64,000 nt of DNA from Nitrosomonas sp. (GTDB lineage Bacteria; Pseudomonadota; Gammaproteobacteria; Burkholderiales; Nitrosomonadaceae), in contig JAHBZZ010000003.1 of NCBI GenBank assembly GCA_019635215.1, forward strand, positions 62,001 through 126,000, read 5' to 3'. Below the pieces are notes generated by a model, which saw nothing but the letters and a program-made list of their open reading frames with translations, did not search any database and was not told where the DNA came from. Positions 40,251 through 49,489 of the stretch are shown in pieces (positions within the stretch are counted from its first letter, which is position 1; each line of letters starts with the position of its first letter). A program made the position numbers and the translations under genes.

Positions 40251-41708
40251 TTATTTTATGTTATCCAATTCCATTCGCATCACATTCAGAGCCGATGCAC
40301 ATTTCACAGGAATAATGCTTGAATTCTGATCGGTCGCCATGCGCGGCAGGCGTGGCACGAAAAATCGTAAACCGGGATATTTGGCCGCAAGCTGTCTGCA
40401 CAATATCTCACCTGCACCCTTGGCAACAGCGTACTCGGTAAAGCCTTTTTCCGGTTCATCGATAAAAATGGTTGAAGGATAAAAAATTGTCAGGGACATA
40501 CCGGATTGCGCCGCATATCCGACATACAGTGACATCAGGTTGGAAAATGCATCAAGATAAAATTGACAGAACTGATTAAACAGCGCTGTGTTCCAGATCT
40601 TGGAACGATTGGATGAAATATGCGGCGATGCAAAATAATAAATATGCGTCGGCAATTGTTCCCTAAAGAAAATCAACGACTGTGCTGATAGCGTATTAAT
40701 ATCGAGCGCAGCGACTTGACAACATCCATGGCCATCGGTGATTTCTTCGGCCACATTTTTCGCTTCTTCCAGACCCTGATGATATGTGATGATGACATCC
40801 GCTCCACCGGCAGCAAGGAGTTTGGCGGTGACTTCGCCAACACCTCTGGAACCGCCGACAATTAAGGCGCGTTGCGCAGCAAATTGAGCATCAGGAACTG
40901 TTGAGCAGACCGCGGCATACGTCGGCTGCTTGACGGGTACAGGACGTAAAAATGTATCCAACATCCCCTTCATGCCTTCCGCTTCGACATCGATTTTCAG
41001 CATCTTTACCCGCTCGTCCAGGTATGTCACGGAATAGCGGATTTCATCTCCATCACTTCCACTACCGGCGATATCGTCACTGAAATTTAAACGTATACCT
41101 GCAAAAATAGAGTTTAAGCCGGGGCACCGCATACCGACGATACGCGTGCATGCAACAATCTGGGCCAACTGCTGTGGTGAAACATAATGCATGAGATCTG
41201 GAAACAGCTTTTCTGCACAGGACCGATTAAGATAAAGCTGACATTCCCCTGAATCATGCGCTGGTGGGAAATTCTGATTCAAAGGCGCTTCTTTAGGCGG
41301 ATACACCGGTAAAAACACCCCAGTTTCCACTGTTCGGCCAACAGAAAATTTGAGTTTCAGGGACAGGATTTTCTGGTCTTCACAAAAGGCGGAAATTGCC
41401 GCACTTCGTTGCTCAGGAAACAATTCGCAGCAGTATTCGATTATCTGGCCTGCGCGCACTGGATTCGGAAAAACAGCGACAAGTTCGCTGAGGTATAATG
41501 GTGCTGCACTGCTGTGTTGCAATACAGCGAAATTGGCGGCATTCCATGTGGCTAACAGATGGTGAATGCCATGAATAACCGGATGACCGAATTGTAATCG
41601 CCGCGCATAAACAGCATCAACATGAAGCGGATTATAATCGCCAGACAACTCGGCAAATGCATCACTTTGCTGCTTGGAAATGATATACCGTCCAGTTTGT
41701 CGCAGCAC
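40251..41708 (-). CDS. MaoC-like dehydratase fused to short-chain dehydrogenase/reductase
   Basis: 485 residues. Residues 1-130 have the MaoC/hot-dog hydratase pattern FAELSGDYNPLHVDAVYARR with the GDYNPLH catalytic stretch. Residues about 150-270 may be a second, degenerate hot-dog. Residues about 283-485 are an SDR domain: ALIVGGSRGVGEVTAKLLA (cofactor motif), ALDIN, and YAVAKGAGE (Tyr-xxx-Lys). The combination fits two steps of acyl reduction on a CoA or ACP thioester. It is read toward the AAC(3)-type gene (17 bp between stops). Confidence 0.85.
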   Translation of the reverse strand: MLRQTGRYIISKQQSDAFAELSGDYNPLHVDAVYARRLQFGHPVIHGIHHLLATWNAANFAVLQHSSAAPLYLSELVAVFPNPVRAGQIIEYCCELFPEQRSAAISAFCEDQKILSLKLKFSVGRTVETGVFLPVYPPKEAPLNQNFPPAHDSGECQLYLNRSCAEKLFPDLMHYVSPQQLAQIVACTRIVGMRCPGLNSIFAGIRLNFSDDIAGSGSDGDEIRYSVTYLDERVKMLKIDVEAEGMKGMLDTFLRPVPVKQPTYAAVCSTVPDAQFAAQRALIVGGSRGVGEVTAKLLAAGGADVIITYHQGLEEAKNVAEEITDGHGCCQVAALDINTLSAQSLIFFREQLPTHIYYFASPHISSNRSKIWNTALFNQFCQFYLDAFSNLMSLYVGYAAQSGMSLTIFYPSTIFIDEPEKGFTEYAVAKGAGEILCRQLAAKYPGLRFFVPRLPRMATDQNSSIIPVKCASALNVMRMELDNIK

Positions 41709-41745
41709 AAAAAACTCCTTCTGAATGGATTATTTTACCGATGAT

Positions 41746-42714
41746 TCAATGATACAACAGCTCACGCAGCGCCTGCTCTGCATATCGCAAACCGGCCGGA
41801 ATCAGATTGCCTGAAACAACGGGCGGCTGGGGCTGTATATCTTTGGGTACCAGATCACGAAATCCTCTGACATTGAATCGGTCACGGTTATTGTCCAGAT
41901 ATTGGCAGAATCGCTGAAATCGTTTCCTGACAATTTTATCGACTTTTGTTTTATCGCGGCTGAGTAGTTCAAAGTTGTGTGTGACGATAACGACTGAATC
42001 CCACGCTTCTTCAAAACCGGTTTCCAGACAATGGATCAGTTCGGCCAATGACAGTGCATTAATCTGGACATTCCGATAATTCCTCCGTATCGGATCTTTA
42101 ATGACGGATAAGGGATATTCATAGACATTGTCGATATAACGGGGTTGGTGTAACAATTCACCCGGTGCGATATCTGCCACACCGATTGGACCGGAAAGAT
42201 TATAGCTCGAATCAAAGACAAGGTGATTTTCGGCTACCGCATGCAAAGTAGCACGATTAGCACAAAAACCGCCGGCCCTGAAAGCGTTAATGTGGCTGAC
42301 ACCGGCTTCATGCATACGCTGAATGGCCCATCTGATCAGTTGAGATTGCTGTTCCTGAGTGCAACGCGTCATATTCGGGATTTTTTTCCTAATCCCGGGC
42401 AACAGGCGGTCGCCGACTTCATCGACCCATTCGGGATGCATATGGAGCTGGATTTCCTGATTCTTTTCCTGGAGCAGGCCAACCATTTCTTTAAGCGGTT
42501 CTATACCGAATCTTTCTGAAAACAGTGGTTCAACGAAAAAAACAGCCGGAAGATTATATTCCTCGAGAATGGATAATGTACCCGGTAACGCGAAGTTCCC
42601 ATCCGATGTCGGGCCGTAGACATACGATTTAAAATATTTTGGAAACTTGCGATCCAGATCGTTCCAGCCGTCGCACCAGATTTCCGTATCTACGGTTATA
42701 AACACATTCAGCAT
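41746..42714 (-). CDS. Polysaccharide deacetylase family protein
   Basis: 322 residues. NodB-like domain with FITVDTEIWCDGW (metal-binding Asp) and LHMHPEW (His-His) and AFRAGGFCANRA. It removes N- or O-acetyl groups from glycans. The start at ATG 42714 has AGGGCGAT before it; the frame can be extended to a TTG at 42792 without a ribosome site. Located 37 bp upstream of the MaoC-SDR gene on the same strand, so they are probably co-transcribed. Confidence 0.85.
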   Translation of the reverse strand: MLNVFITVDTEIWCDGWNDLDRKFPKYFKSYVYGPTSDGNFALPGTLSILEEYNLPAVFFVEPLFSERFGIEPLKEMVGLLQEKNQEIQLHMHPEWVDEVGDRLLPGIRKKIPNMTRCTQEQQSQLIRWAIQRMHEAGVSHINAFRAGGFCANRATLHAVAENHLVFDSSYNLSGPIGVADIAPGELLHQPRYIDNVYEYPLSVIKDPIRRNYRNVQINALSLAELIHCLETGFEEAWDSVVIVTHNFELLSRDKTKVDKIVRKRFQRFCQYLDNNRDRFNVRGFRDLVPKDIQPQPPVVSGNLIPAGLRYAEQALRELLYH

Positions 42715-42821
42715 ATCGCCCTGATCCGATTTGAAATTTTCCACAGTATACACAAAGCATTGATCAATGACACCGGATATGAAAAACAACAACTGGAGGA
42801 GAACCGGTATTTACAGTTTAT

Positions 42822-43307
42822 TTACCAATACAACTGCTGAAAATAACATGACGGACAATGCCAGTAATAGTTATTGCGATAAACAACAGCCCAGAGATGA
42901 ATACCGGTAGCTTTGATCAACGGCAATTCTGCACCGCCGTATTTGGTCAGAGGCTCAGTTTTTCCAGCCAGGATTCCCACAACAACTATTTCCCGCCCTT
43001 CGATATACTGTTCTTGATCAAGCGGTTCAGGGCTACTGACAAGAAAATAACCCTCGCTGGGCTTGTCGACATCCGGACGGCCATAGCTATCCAGAGGATG
43101 GAACAGTACCTGCAGCATGTCCTGCTGCTCAGCATTTTCCAATCCGATGATAACCCCGCCCCATCGTACCATCGTATCGGTATGAACTTCCGCATGCTCG
43201 AGCGCCTGGGCGTATGAAATTTCTTTTATGCGCGCATCATTGAAAACCGGCGGCAAAACGGAACAAGCGCTAAGCAACAAGCTTATCAGCAGAATATAAA
43301 ATTTCAT
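42822..43307 (-). CDS. Slp-family outer membrane lipoprotein
   Basis: 161 residues from ATG 43307, which has a near-ideal ribosome site (GGAGGT, 5 nt upstream). Residues 1-14 are a lipoprotein signal with lipobox LLLSAC (acylated C15). The later sequence, RWGGVIIGLEN and RPDVDKPSEGYFLV, matches the Slp (starvation lipoprotein) family. It is the first gene of the minus-strand set slp-deacetylase-MaoC/SDR, although the gap to the deacetylase start is 107 bp. Confidence 0.88.
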   Translation of the reverse strand: MKFYILLISLLLSACSVLPPVFNDARIKEISYAQALEHAEVHTDTMVRWGGVIIGLENAEQQDMLQVLFHPLDSYGRPDVDKPSEGYFLVSSPEPLDQEQYIEGREIVVVGILAGKTEPLTKYGGAELPLIKATGIHLWAVVYRNNYYWHCPSCYFQQLYW

Positions 43308-43531
43308 GTGACCTCCAAGTATAAAATGATATTCGGCTATATTAGCAAAATTGCTGTTTTTACATTCACTTTCAACAATGCTAAACAATGCGTCATTGAA
43401 TTAAACCGTCGTTACCGGTTCGACTTATCCGCAACCGCATAGTATGCTTTGTATAAAGATCCGTACCGCTGTAACCAGCGCCGGTCATTTGGATTACACA
43501 CTGTGCTTTACTTTCCCGGAATCCCGAAATC

Positions 43532-45157
43532 ATGCGCCCTATACGCGATATCGCCGCATCTCTCGGCTTACAGGCCAACGCACTGATATGCTACGGCGAA
43601 CACATGGCCAAGCTTCATCAGCACGCTCTGCCTGGTAAACACACCTCGCCGACGGGTAAAATCATTCTGGTTTCCGCCATCAACCCCACTCACAACGGTG
43701 AAGGGAAAACCACCGTCGCCATTGGCCTGGCGCAAGGCTTGGCCCGTATCGGCAAAAAAACGGCGCTTGCACTTCGCGAACCCTCGCTTGGTCCGATTTT
43801 CGGGATTAAAGGTGGCGGCACGGGCGGTGGGCGCTGCCAGCTCGAGCCCGCTGCACGGATCAATATGCATTTTACCGGAGACATACATGCTGTCGGCGCG
43901 GCGCACAACCTGTTGGCCGCACTGCTGGACAATGCCATTCACTTTCGCAGCGAACTGGATCTGGAACACCGCCAGATATTCTGGCGCCGCGTGGTAGATA
44001 TGAATGACCGTGCTCTACGCCAAACCGTGATCGGATTGGGCGGAAGGCTGAACGGCGTACCGCGTGAAACTGGCTTTGATATCACCGCGGCGTCGGAAGT
44101 CATGGCCATTCTCTGTCTGAGTGAAGATACCGCCGATATGAAAGCCCGGTTGGGACGTATTTTGCTGGGTTACACTCGTTTGAACGAACCGGTAACAGCG
44201 CAAAGCCTGCAGGCAACAGGTGCAATGGCGGCACTGTTGCAGGACGCCATACTGCCGAACCTGGTGCAATCCACCGAAGGCGTTCCCGCTTTTGTCCATG
44301 GTGGACCATTCGGTAACATCGCGCATGGCTGTAACAGTGTTATCGCCACCAGAGCGGCGGCAACCTATGCAGACTATGCAGTCACTGAAGCCGGTTTTGG
44401 TTTTGATCTGGGTGCCGAAAAGTTTTTTGACCTGAAATGCCGCAGCTCCGGCCTTTGGCCCAGTGCCGTAATACTTGTCATCACCGCACGTGCTTTGAAA
44501 ACGCATGGCGGCGGCGATGCCACCCATTCCGGCGCTGTCACTGAAATCGAACGCGGTCTGGAACACCTGGATCATCATATCCGCAGTGTACGCGCTTTTG
44601 GTTTTGAACCGGTCATCGCCATCAATTGCTTTCCTAATGACAGCGAACAGGAACTGGCTGTCATTGAACACTGGTGTAACGAACGCGGATTATATACGGC
44701 ACGCTTTACCGGCTTCAGCGGCGGAGGCGCTGGTGCCGAAGCACTGGCACATACGGTAATCAATGCAACCGCACAGCCGACGCCATCGGTACGTTATCTC
44801 TATGATCTGGAATCCTCTCCTGAAACGAAAATTACCGCCGTGGCGCGTACGATTTATGGTGCCGACAGCATCGAATTCAGCAGGAATGCCCGAAAGGATC
44901 TTAAGCGAATCAGTACACTGGGTTATGACCGACTTCCAGTCTGTATTGCCAAAACCCATCTATCACTCAGCGGCGATCCTGCGTTGGTGGGCCATCCGCG
45001 GGGATTTGCGCTTCCGGTTGAATCGGTGCGCATTGCCGCCGGAGCGGGTTACCTGCTGGTGCTGACCGGCGATATCGTCACCATGCCCGGATTACCGCAT
45101 GATCCGGCTGCCTGCCGTATCAATCTGACTGACACGGGAGAAATTACAGGACTTTAA
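43532..45157 (+). CDS. fhs: Formate-tetrahydrofolate ligase
   Basis: 541 residues. It forms 10-formyl-tetrahydrofolate from formate and THF with ATP. The P-loop appears as INPTHNGEGKTTVAIG, and REPSLGPIFGIKGGGTGGG and RINMHFTGDIHAV follow in the standard order. The motif wording differs from the common type (NPTHNGEGKTT in place of TPTxxGEGKTT), which suggests a proteobacterial side branch. Start ATG has no strong ribosome site. Single-gene unit. Confidence 0.96.
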   Translation: MRPIRDIAASLGLQANALICYGEHMAKLHQHALPGKHTSPTGKIILVSAINPTHNGEGKTTVAIGLAQGLARIGKKTALALREPSLGPIFGIKGGGTGGGRCQLEPAARINMHFTGDIHAVGAAHNLLAALLDNAIHFRSELDLEHRQIFWRRVVDMNDRALRQTVIGLGGRLNGVPRETGFDITAASEVMAILCLSEDTADMKARLGRILLGYTRLNEPVTAQSLQATGAMAALLQDAILPNLVQSTEGVPAFVHGGPFGNIAHGCNSVIATRAAATYADYAVTEAGFGFDLGAEKFFDLKCRSSGLWPSAVILVITARALKTHGGGDATHSGAVTEIERGLEHLDHHIRSVRAFGFEPVIAINCFPNDSEQELAVIEHWCNERGLYTARFTGFSGGGAGAEALAHTVINATAQPTPSVRYLYDLESSPETKITAVARTIYGADSIEFSRNARKDLKRISTLGYDRLPVCIAKTHLSLSGDPALVGHPRGFALPVESVRIAAGAGYLLVLTGDIVTMPGLPHDPAACRINLTDTGEITGL

Positions 45158-45305
45158 CCGGACGGCAATCTTACGCAATCGGCTTCAAAGGTAATGTCTA
45201 ACTTCTGTAGGTCGGTTTGCAGCACTGCCGGGAATTAATTAGTAGGCAGGTAAGTTTCATCTATTTCCGGAAGCCTTGCTGTATATGTTTGTGCGCACAA
45301 TATCA

Positions 45306-45797
45306 TCAGAACAATGTATCGTGCCTGACTTCATGTGCCAACAACCACCGTTTGCGGTGGAGACCACCGCCATAACCGGTCAGCTTGCCGCTGGCGCCGA
45401 TGACACGATGACAGGGAATAATAATGGAAATAGGGTTCTGGCCGTTTGCCAGCCCCACCGCGCGTGTTGCCTTGGGCGCATGCATGCGCTCGGCAATGCT
45501 TTTATAGCTGACGGTTTCTCCGTAGGGAATAGTTGACAGCAGCTGCCAAACAGTTTCCTGGAAGGCCGTCCCGGATGTTTTCAACGGGAGATCGAACTGG
45601 CATAGTTCTCTTGCGAAATAGGCTTTCAACTGGGTAATGGTTTCTGTAAAGAGCGCTGGATCATGCTTCCATTTTTCCTTCATGTCCGGCAGGAATTCCT
45701 GTATTTGCGTATCCATATACAACCCCGTCAGATGCTCACCATCGCCTGTAAGCAATAGTGGGTCGATCGGACTTTCCATAATGGTATAGTAATGCAT
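45306..45797 (-). CDS. ogt: Methylated-DNA-protein cysteine methyltransferase
   Basis: 163 residues. Repairs O6-methylguanine by transfer to its own cysteine: IIIPCHRVIGASG (C129). The downstream LTGYGGGLHRKRWLLAHE end is typical, and the FQETVWQLLSTIPYGETVSY recognition-helix start precedes it. It lacks an Ada regulatory part, so it is the constitutive type (Ogt/YbaZ class). Confidence 0.95.
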   Translation of the reverse strand: MHYYTIMESPIDPLLLTGDGEHLTGLYMDTQIQEFLPDMKEKWKHDPALFTETITQLKAYFARELCQFDLPLKTSGTAFQETVWQLLSTIPYGETVSYKSIAERMHAPKATRAVGLANGQNPISIIIPCHRVIGASGKLTGYGGGLHRKRWLLAHEVRHDTLF

Positions 45798-46314
45798 TGC
45801 TTAACCTTTCCCTATTAGATATTTTTACAAAATCCCTGATTTCATAAAACTCAGGAAAAACATGATTTCAATTTAGCTTTCTCACCTTTTTATAGGTTTT
45901 TTAAGGATAAAATGCGTCATGAATACGCATTCACTTTGCTTTTTAGTATTTTTCAGCTGTTTTCTGTTTAAAAGGCATACTTTTCCTGTTTTGTATTACA
46001 CCAGCCGGACATACACTGGAATATCTGCCAGACTACTCACCAGATTTTAACCCCATTGCGCATAAATGGGTCAAGCCAAAGCAATCAGAAAACAACACAA
46101 CCAGATCGTGGAGCAATTTTTACTAACAATGAAGAAAGTGGCCTCAATGATGTATTCAGCCGAAAAGTACGTTGACAACCACCGTAATATTCCTTTGAGT
46201 TTTCCGTTTTTTGGTGTTTTTCGGAAAAACAAGATGTTTTCAATCGCTGCTTGAGGCACAGTCTTCTGCAATTTGCTGGTTTAATACGTAGATTGAATTC
46301 AATTAATATTGATT
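45798..46314. other. Intergenic region before the MBOAT gene
   Basis: 517 bp, A/T-rich. The only recognisable content is a 53-bp IS630-type remnant at 46064-46116. A 62-codon open frame starting at 46066 is a chimera of that remnant and random sequence and is not called a gene. Confidence 0.5.
46064..46116 (+). mobile_element. IS630-type transposase remnant (53 bp)
   Basis: The stretch from aaatgggtcaagccaaagca to gtggagcaa is nearly the same as part of the larger remnant at 49201-49390, read in the same direction. It codes for QAKAIRKQ and is too short to be functional. Confidence 0.7.
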
Positions 46315-47910
46315 ATGCTATTTAATTCTTACGAGTTTATTTTTTTATTTCTGCCGTTGACGTTGCTTGGATATTACAAAGTTGTGCAAACTGGTCGTGA
46401 GAATGCAATGTTATGGCTGGTACTCGCTTCACTTTTTTTTTATAGTTGGTGGAATCCGTACTATTTGGTTCTGATTCTAGTATCGCTGTTCATCAATTTT
46501 TTGATTGGTAAAATTCTCGTTCGGACTCATCAGACTTGCTATGGCAGCAAGGGAATGCTTTGGCTTTCTATCGGGATAGGTATCAATCTAGGGCTTCTTG
46601 GTTACTTCAAATATGCTAATTTCTTTGTAGATAACGTCAATTTCTTGTTCGGAACGGATATATATCTGAGCGAAATCATATTGCCGCTCGCAATTTCATT
46701 TTTTACTTTCCAGCAAATTGTTTATCTTGTTGATGCTTACAAAGGTATTACCAAGGAATACATGTTTTTGCATTATGCGCTCTTTGTGACATTCTTTCCG
46801 CAACTCATTGCAGGGCCGATTGTGCATCATCGAGAGATGATGCCACAGTTCATGCGAAAAGAAGCGCTCAAACCTTATATCTCGAATATTTCCATTGGTC
46901 TGACTATTTTTGCTATCGGTCTTTTTAAAAAGACAGTTTTAGCTGATGGCATGGCTCAATATGCCATGCCTGTGTTCGATGCTGCAGAGAAAGGTCAAGT
47001 ATTGACATTCTTTGAAGCATGGGGTGGCGCACTTTCGTATACTTTCCAGCTTTATTTTGATTTTTCGGGTTATTCCGATATGGCAATTGGCATTGCCCGC
47101 CTTTTTGGAATAAAACTGCCGATTAATTTTCATTCACCTTATAAAGCAATCAATATCGTCGAATTCTGGCGCAGATGGCATATGACATTGTCCAGATTTC
47201 TAAAAGAATATCTTTATATACCATTAGGCGGAAGTCGGCATGGTAAAGTCAAACAGTATCGTAATCTGATCATTACGATGCTGTTAGGCGGGTTATGGCA
47301 TGGTGCCGGTTGGACATTTTTCATGTGGGGCGGACTGCACGGGATCTATCTGATCATTAATCATGCATGGTCATCGGTAACATCGCATTGGGAAGTTTGG
47401 AAGCAATTCAAGCCTATAGCCAAACTACTTTCATGGATGTTGACATTCACTGCGGTAGTTATCGGATGGGTTTTTTTCCGGGCCAATTCATTTGAAACTG
47501 CAATATTGATTTTGCAAGGCATGTCAGGCAGTAATGGCATTGCCATACCTAGTGCAATTGCCAGCGTAATGGCAAATCACATGAGTGAGACCTGGCTGAT
47601 CCTTGAATCGGCAGGCATAACCACTTACATCGGTGGAGGCATGCAATTTATCTATACTTGGCTGTGGATTGCAGTTTTGTTACCAGTTGCGCTCTTTTTT
47701 CCCAATACGCAACAAATAATGTCGCGTATTGAACCTGCGCTTAGTCTGTACAAATCAAACGAACAAAACGAATTGACATTGTTCAAAACCATGCAAAACC
47801 GTATCTGTTGGCAACCTAATATCCGCTGGGCTGGAATAATTGGATTGTTTGGCGCATTTGGTATTCTTGCTTTGACCAGTGTATCCGAATTTCTATATTT
47901 TCAGTTTTGA
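46315..47910 (+). CDS. MBOAT family O-acyltransferase (AlgI-like)
   Basis: 531 residues with about 12 hydrophobic segments. It matches the AlgI/DltB type of the MBOAT family: MLFNSYEFIFLFLPLTLLGY at the start, ISFFTFQQIVYLVDAYKG, FFPQLIAGPIVHH, FRRW-like EFWRRWHMTLSRFLKEYLYI, and the catalytic-histidine motif GGLWHGAGWTFFMWG. It transfers acetyl groups across the inner membrane to cell-surface glycans. Start is ATG 46315; a TTG two codons upstream is possible. The next gene starts 5 bp later. Confidence 0.95.
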   Translation: MLFNSYEFIFLFLPLTLLGYYKVVQTGRENAMLWLVLASLFFYSWWNPYYLVLILVSLFINFLIGKILVRTHQTCYGSKGMLWLSIGIGINLGLLGYFKYANFFVDNVNFLFGTDIYLSEIILPLAISFFTFQQIVYLVDAYKGITKEYMFLHYALFVTFFPQLIAGPIVHHREMMPQFMRKEALKPYISNISIGLTIFAIGLFKKTVLADGMAQYAMPVFDAAEKGQVLTFFEAWGGALSYTFQLYFDFSGYSDMAIGIARLFGIKLPINFHSPYKAINIVEFWRRWHMTLSRFLKEYLYIPLGGSRHGKVKQYRNLIITMLLGGLWHGAGWTFFMWGGLHGIYLIINHAWSSVTSHWEVWKQFKPIAKLLSWMLTFTAVVIGWVFFRANSFETAILILQGMSGSNGIAIPSAIASVMANHMSETWLILESAGITTYIGGGMQFIYTWLWIAVLLPVALFFPNTQQIMSRIEPALSLYKSNEQNELTLFKTMQNRICWQPNIRWAGIIGLFGAFGILALTSVSEFLYFQF

Positions 47911-47915
47911 TCAGT

Positions 47916-49121
47916 ATGAAAGAACAAATTATCTATCAACGCTATTATAAAAACTTATTGCTGATCGGTACCCTCTGCGCCTGTCTTGCTGCTGCTATTA
48001 ATCTGTTGGTAGATCCTTATGATATTTTTGGTAATGACCGCATACCGTATTTTAATTTATTAAAACCAGCTGCTATAGAACGGACACGCGTTTTCAAACC
48101 GTATCAGGCTGAAAGGCTTGCTCCAAAAACTGTTATCGGCGGAAATTCAAGGCCTGAGATGGGTATAAATCCGCACAGTCATTGTTGGGAAGCTTTTGAG
48201 CAACCCGTTTACAACATGGGTATTCCAGGAGCCAGTTTTTATCTGCAATCTTTATTTGCACTGCATGCGGTTACCAGTGGTGGTGGGAATAAAATATTCA
48301 TGGGGATTGATTTTAGTGATTTCCTCATAGATTCATCAGCAAAGCATCAAAATGCGCGTAGTCAAATAGAATTTTCTAAGAATGAGTTACGCCTTGCGCC
48401 TGTATTAACTGGTGCACCAGATTTTGACCATCTTCGTCAACGAAGTGCCGATCGTTTAACGGCATTGTTTTCGCTCAATGCGCTTTTTGATTCTGCTGTG
48501 ACAATATTGCAACAGCGTAATAAAAATGCAGCGACTCGAGATGAAAATGGTTTTAACCCATACCATGAATTTAACTATATCGTGCAATCTGAGGGGCAGT
48601 GGGTTCTTTTTGAACAAAAGAACCAGGAACTTGCAGCCATGTTTCAGCGGCCAAATTTAGCTATAAAATTTGCTGATAATTCGTTGTCACCTGATTTTGA
48701 TGATTTAGAGCAGTTTCTTGAACTCGCACATACAAAGAATATTGATGTTATACTTTTTATTAATCCTTATCACATTGATTATTTTAAACAAATTTCGCGC
48801 GCGCAGCTGTGGTCGGATTTTGAAGAATGGAAACGGGAAATTCTGCGTATCGCAGATGCTTATCAAACCGTTTTGTGGGATTTTAATACGGTAGATCAAT
48901 ATTCCACTGAAAGTCCGCCACCACGCAACAAGCTTGGCGAAACACTGAGATGGTTTGTAGAACCGGCCCATTATAGTAGTGAATTGGGATATCTTATGCT
49001 CACATCGCTGCTTGGAAGGCAATGCGCGGATATTGATTCTTCTGATTCCTTTGGAATACAACTCAATCAAACTATGATTGATTCACACCTGAAAATAATA
49101 CGTGAGGCTGTCATTCAGTAA
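47916..49121 (+). CDS. SGNH-hydrolase-like/AlgX-type partner of the MBOAT protein
   Basis: 401 residues from ATG 47916. An N-terminal membrane anchor (about residues 10-30) is followed by a periplasmic domain with TVIGGNSRPEMGINP, which resembles the SGNH block I Ser motif of AlgX/AlgJ-like proteins, and later PAHYSSELGYLML, consistent with the His-containing block V. Pairs of this kind with MBOAT proteins place O-acetyl groups on exported polysaccharides. Called with moderate confidence because the block II-III residues are not obvious. The module is more A/T-rich than its neighbours. Confidence 0.75.
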   Translation: MKEQIIYQRYYKNLLLIGTLCACLAAAINLLVDPYDIFGNDRIPYFNLLKPAAIERTRVFKPYQAERLAPKTVIGGNSRPEMGINPHSHCWEAFEQPVYNMGIPGASFYLQSLFALHAVTSGGGNKIFMGIDFSDFLIDSSAKHQNARSQIEFSKNELRLAPVLTGAPDFDHLRQRSADRLTALFSLNALFDSAVTILQQRNKNAATRDENGFNPYHEFNYIVQSEGQWVLFEQKNQELAAMFQRPNLAIKFADNSLSPDFDDLEQFLELAHTKNIDVILFINPYHIDYFKQISRAQLWSDFEEWKREILRIADAYQTVLWDFNTVDQYSTESPPPRNKLGETLRWFVEPAHYSSELGYLMLTSLLGRQCADIDSSDSFGIQLNQTMIDSHLKIIREAVIQ

Positions 49122-49200
49122 AGTAACCTGAATTGGGAATAAGCGCTCAAGTATCAGTCAAGCTATAGTAAAACTCAAATAAATTGATTGCAATCCATAG

Positions 49201-49390
49201 ATGACTTATCCGTCATCATTTCGCTGTAAAGTTTTGTCCGTTGTCCGTTCGTAAGAAGGAAGGATTGACAATTGCGCAGACGGCGGTGCGTTTTTGTGTG
49301 GGAATTGCCAGCGTGACGCGCTGGGTGAAATGGGCTCAAGCCAAAGCAATCAGAAAACAACAAAACCATACCGTGGCGCAACGCTTTAAA
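49201..49390 (+). pseudogene. IS630-type transposase gene remnant, frameshifted
   Basis: An ATG at 49201 starts MTYPSSFRCKVLSVVR, then one base shift at about 49245-49252 continues in another frame as RKKEGLTIAQTAVRFCVG and SVTRWVKWAQAKAIRKQ. This is the helix-turn-helix N-terminus of IS630-family OrfA. It breaks off at the left end of the IS982 element (49393). No catalytic part survives. Confidence 0.8.
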
Positions 49391-49489
49391 ATTAACCTGA
49401 GTTCGGGATAAGAAAAGAAGAAGTGGACGTCTGCCATTTTTCGTAAGATTATGTTTCTACACATCAATCAATCGCGCAAGGAGACGCCC

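Noticed and set aside
37170-42714. A full polyketide or non-ribosomal peptide cluster around fkbH
   Set aside because: No ketosynthase module, acyltransferase domain, adenylation or condensation domain is present near it; the neighbours suit carbohydrate modification.
46066-46254. 62-codon open frame before the MBOAT gene
   Set aside because: It starts in a 53-bp IS630 remnant and runs into unrelated sequence; no ribosome site.
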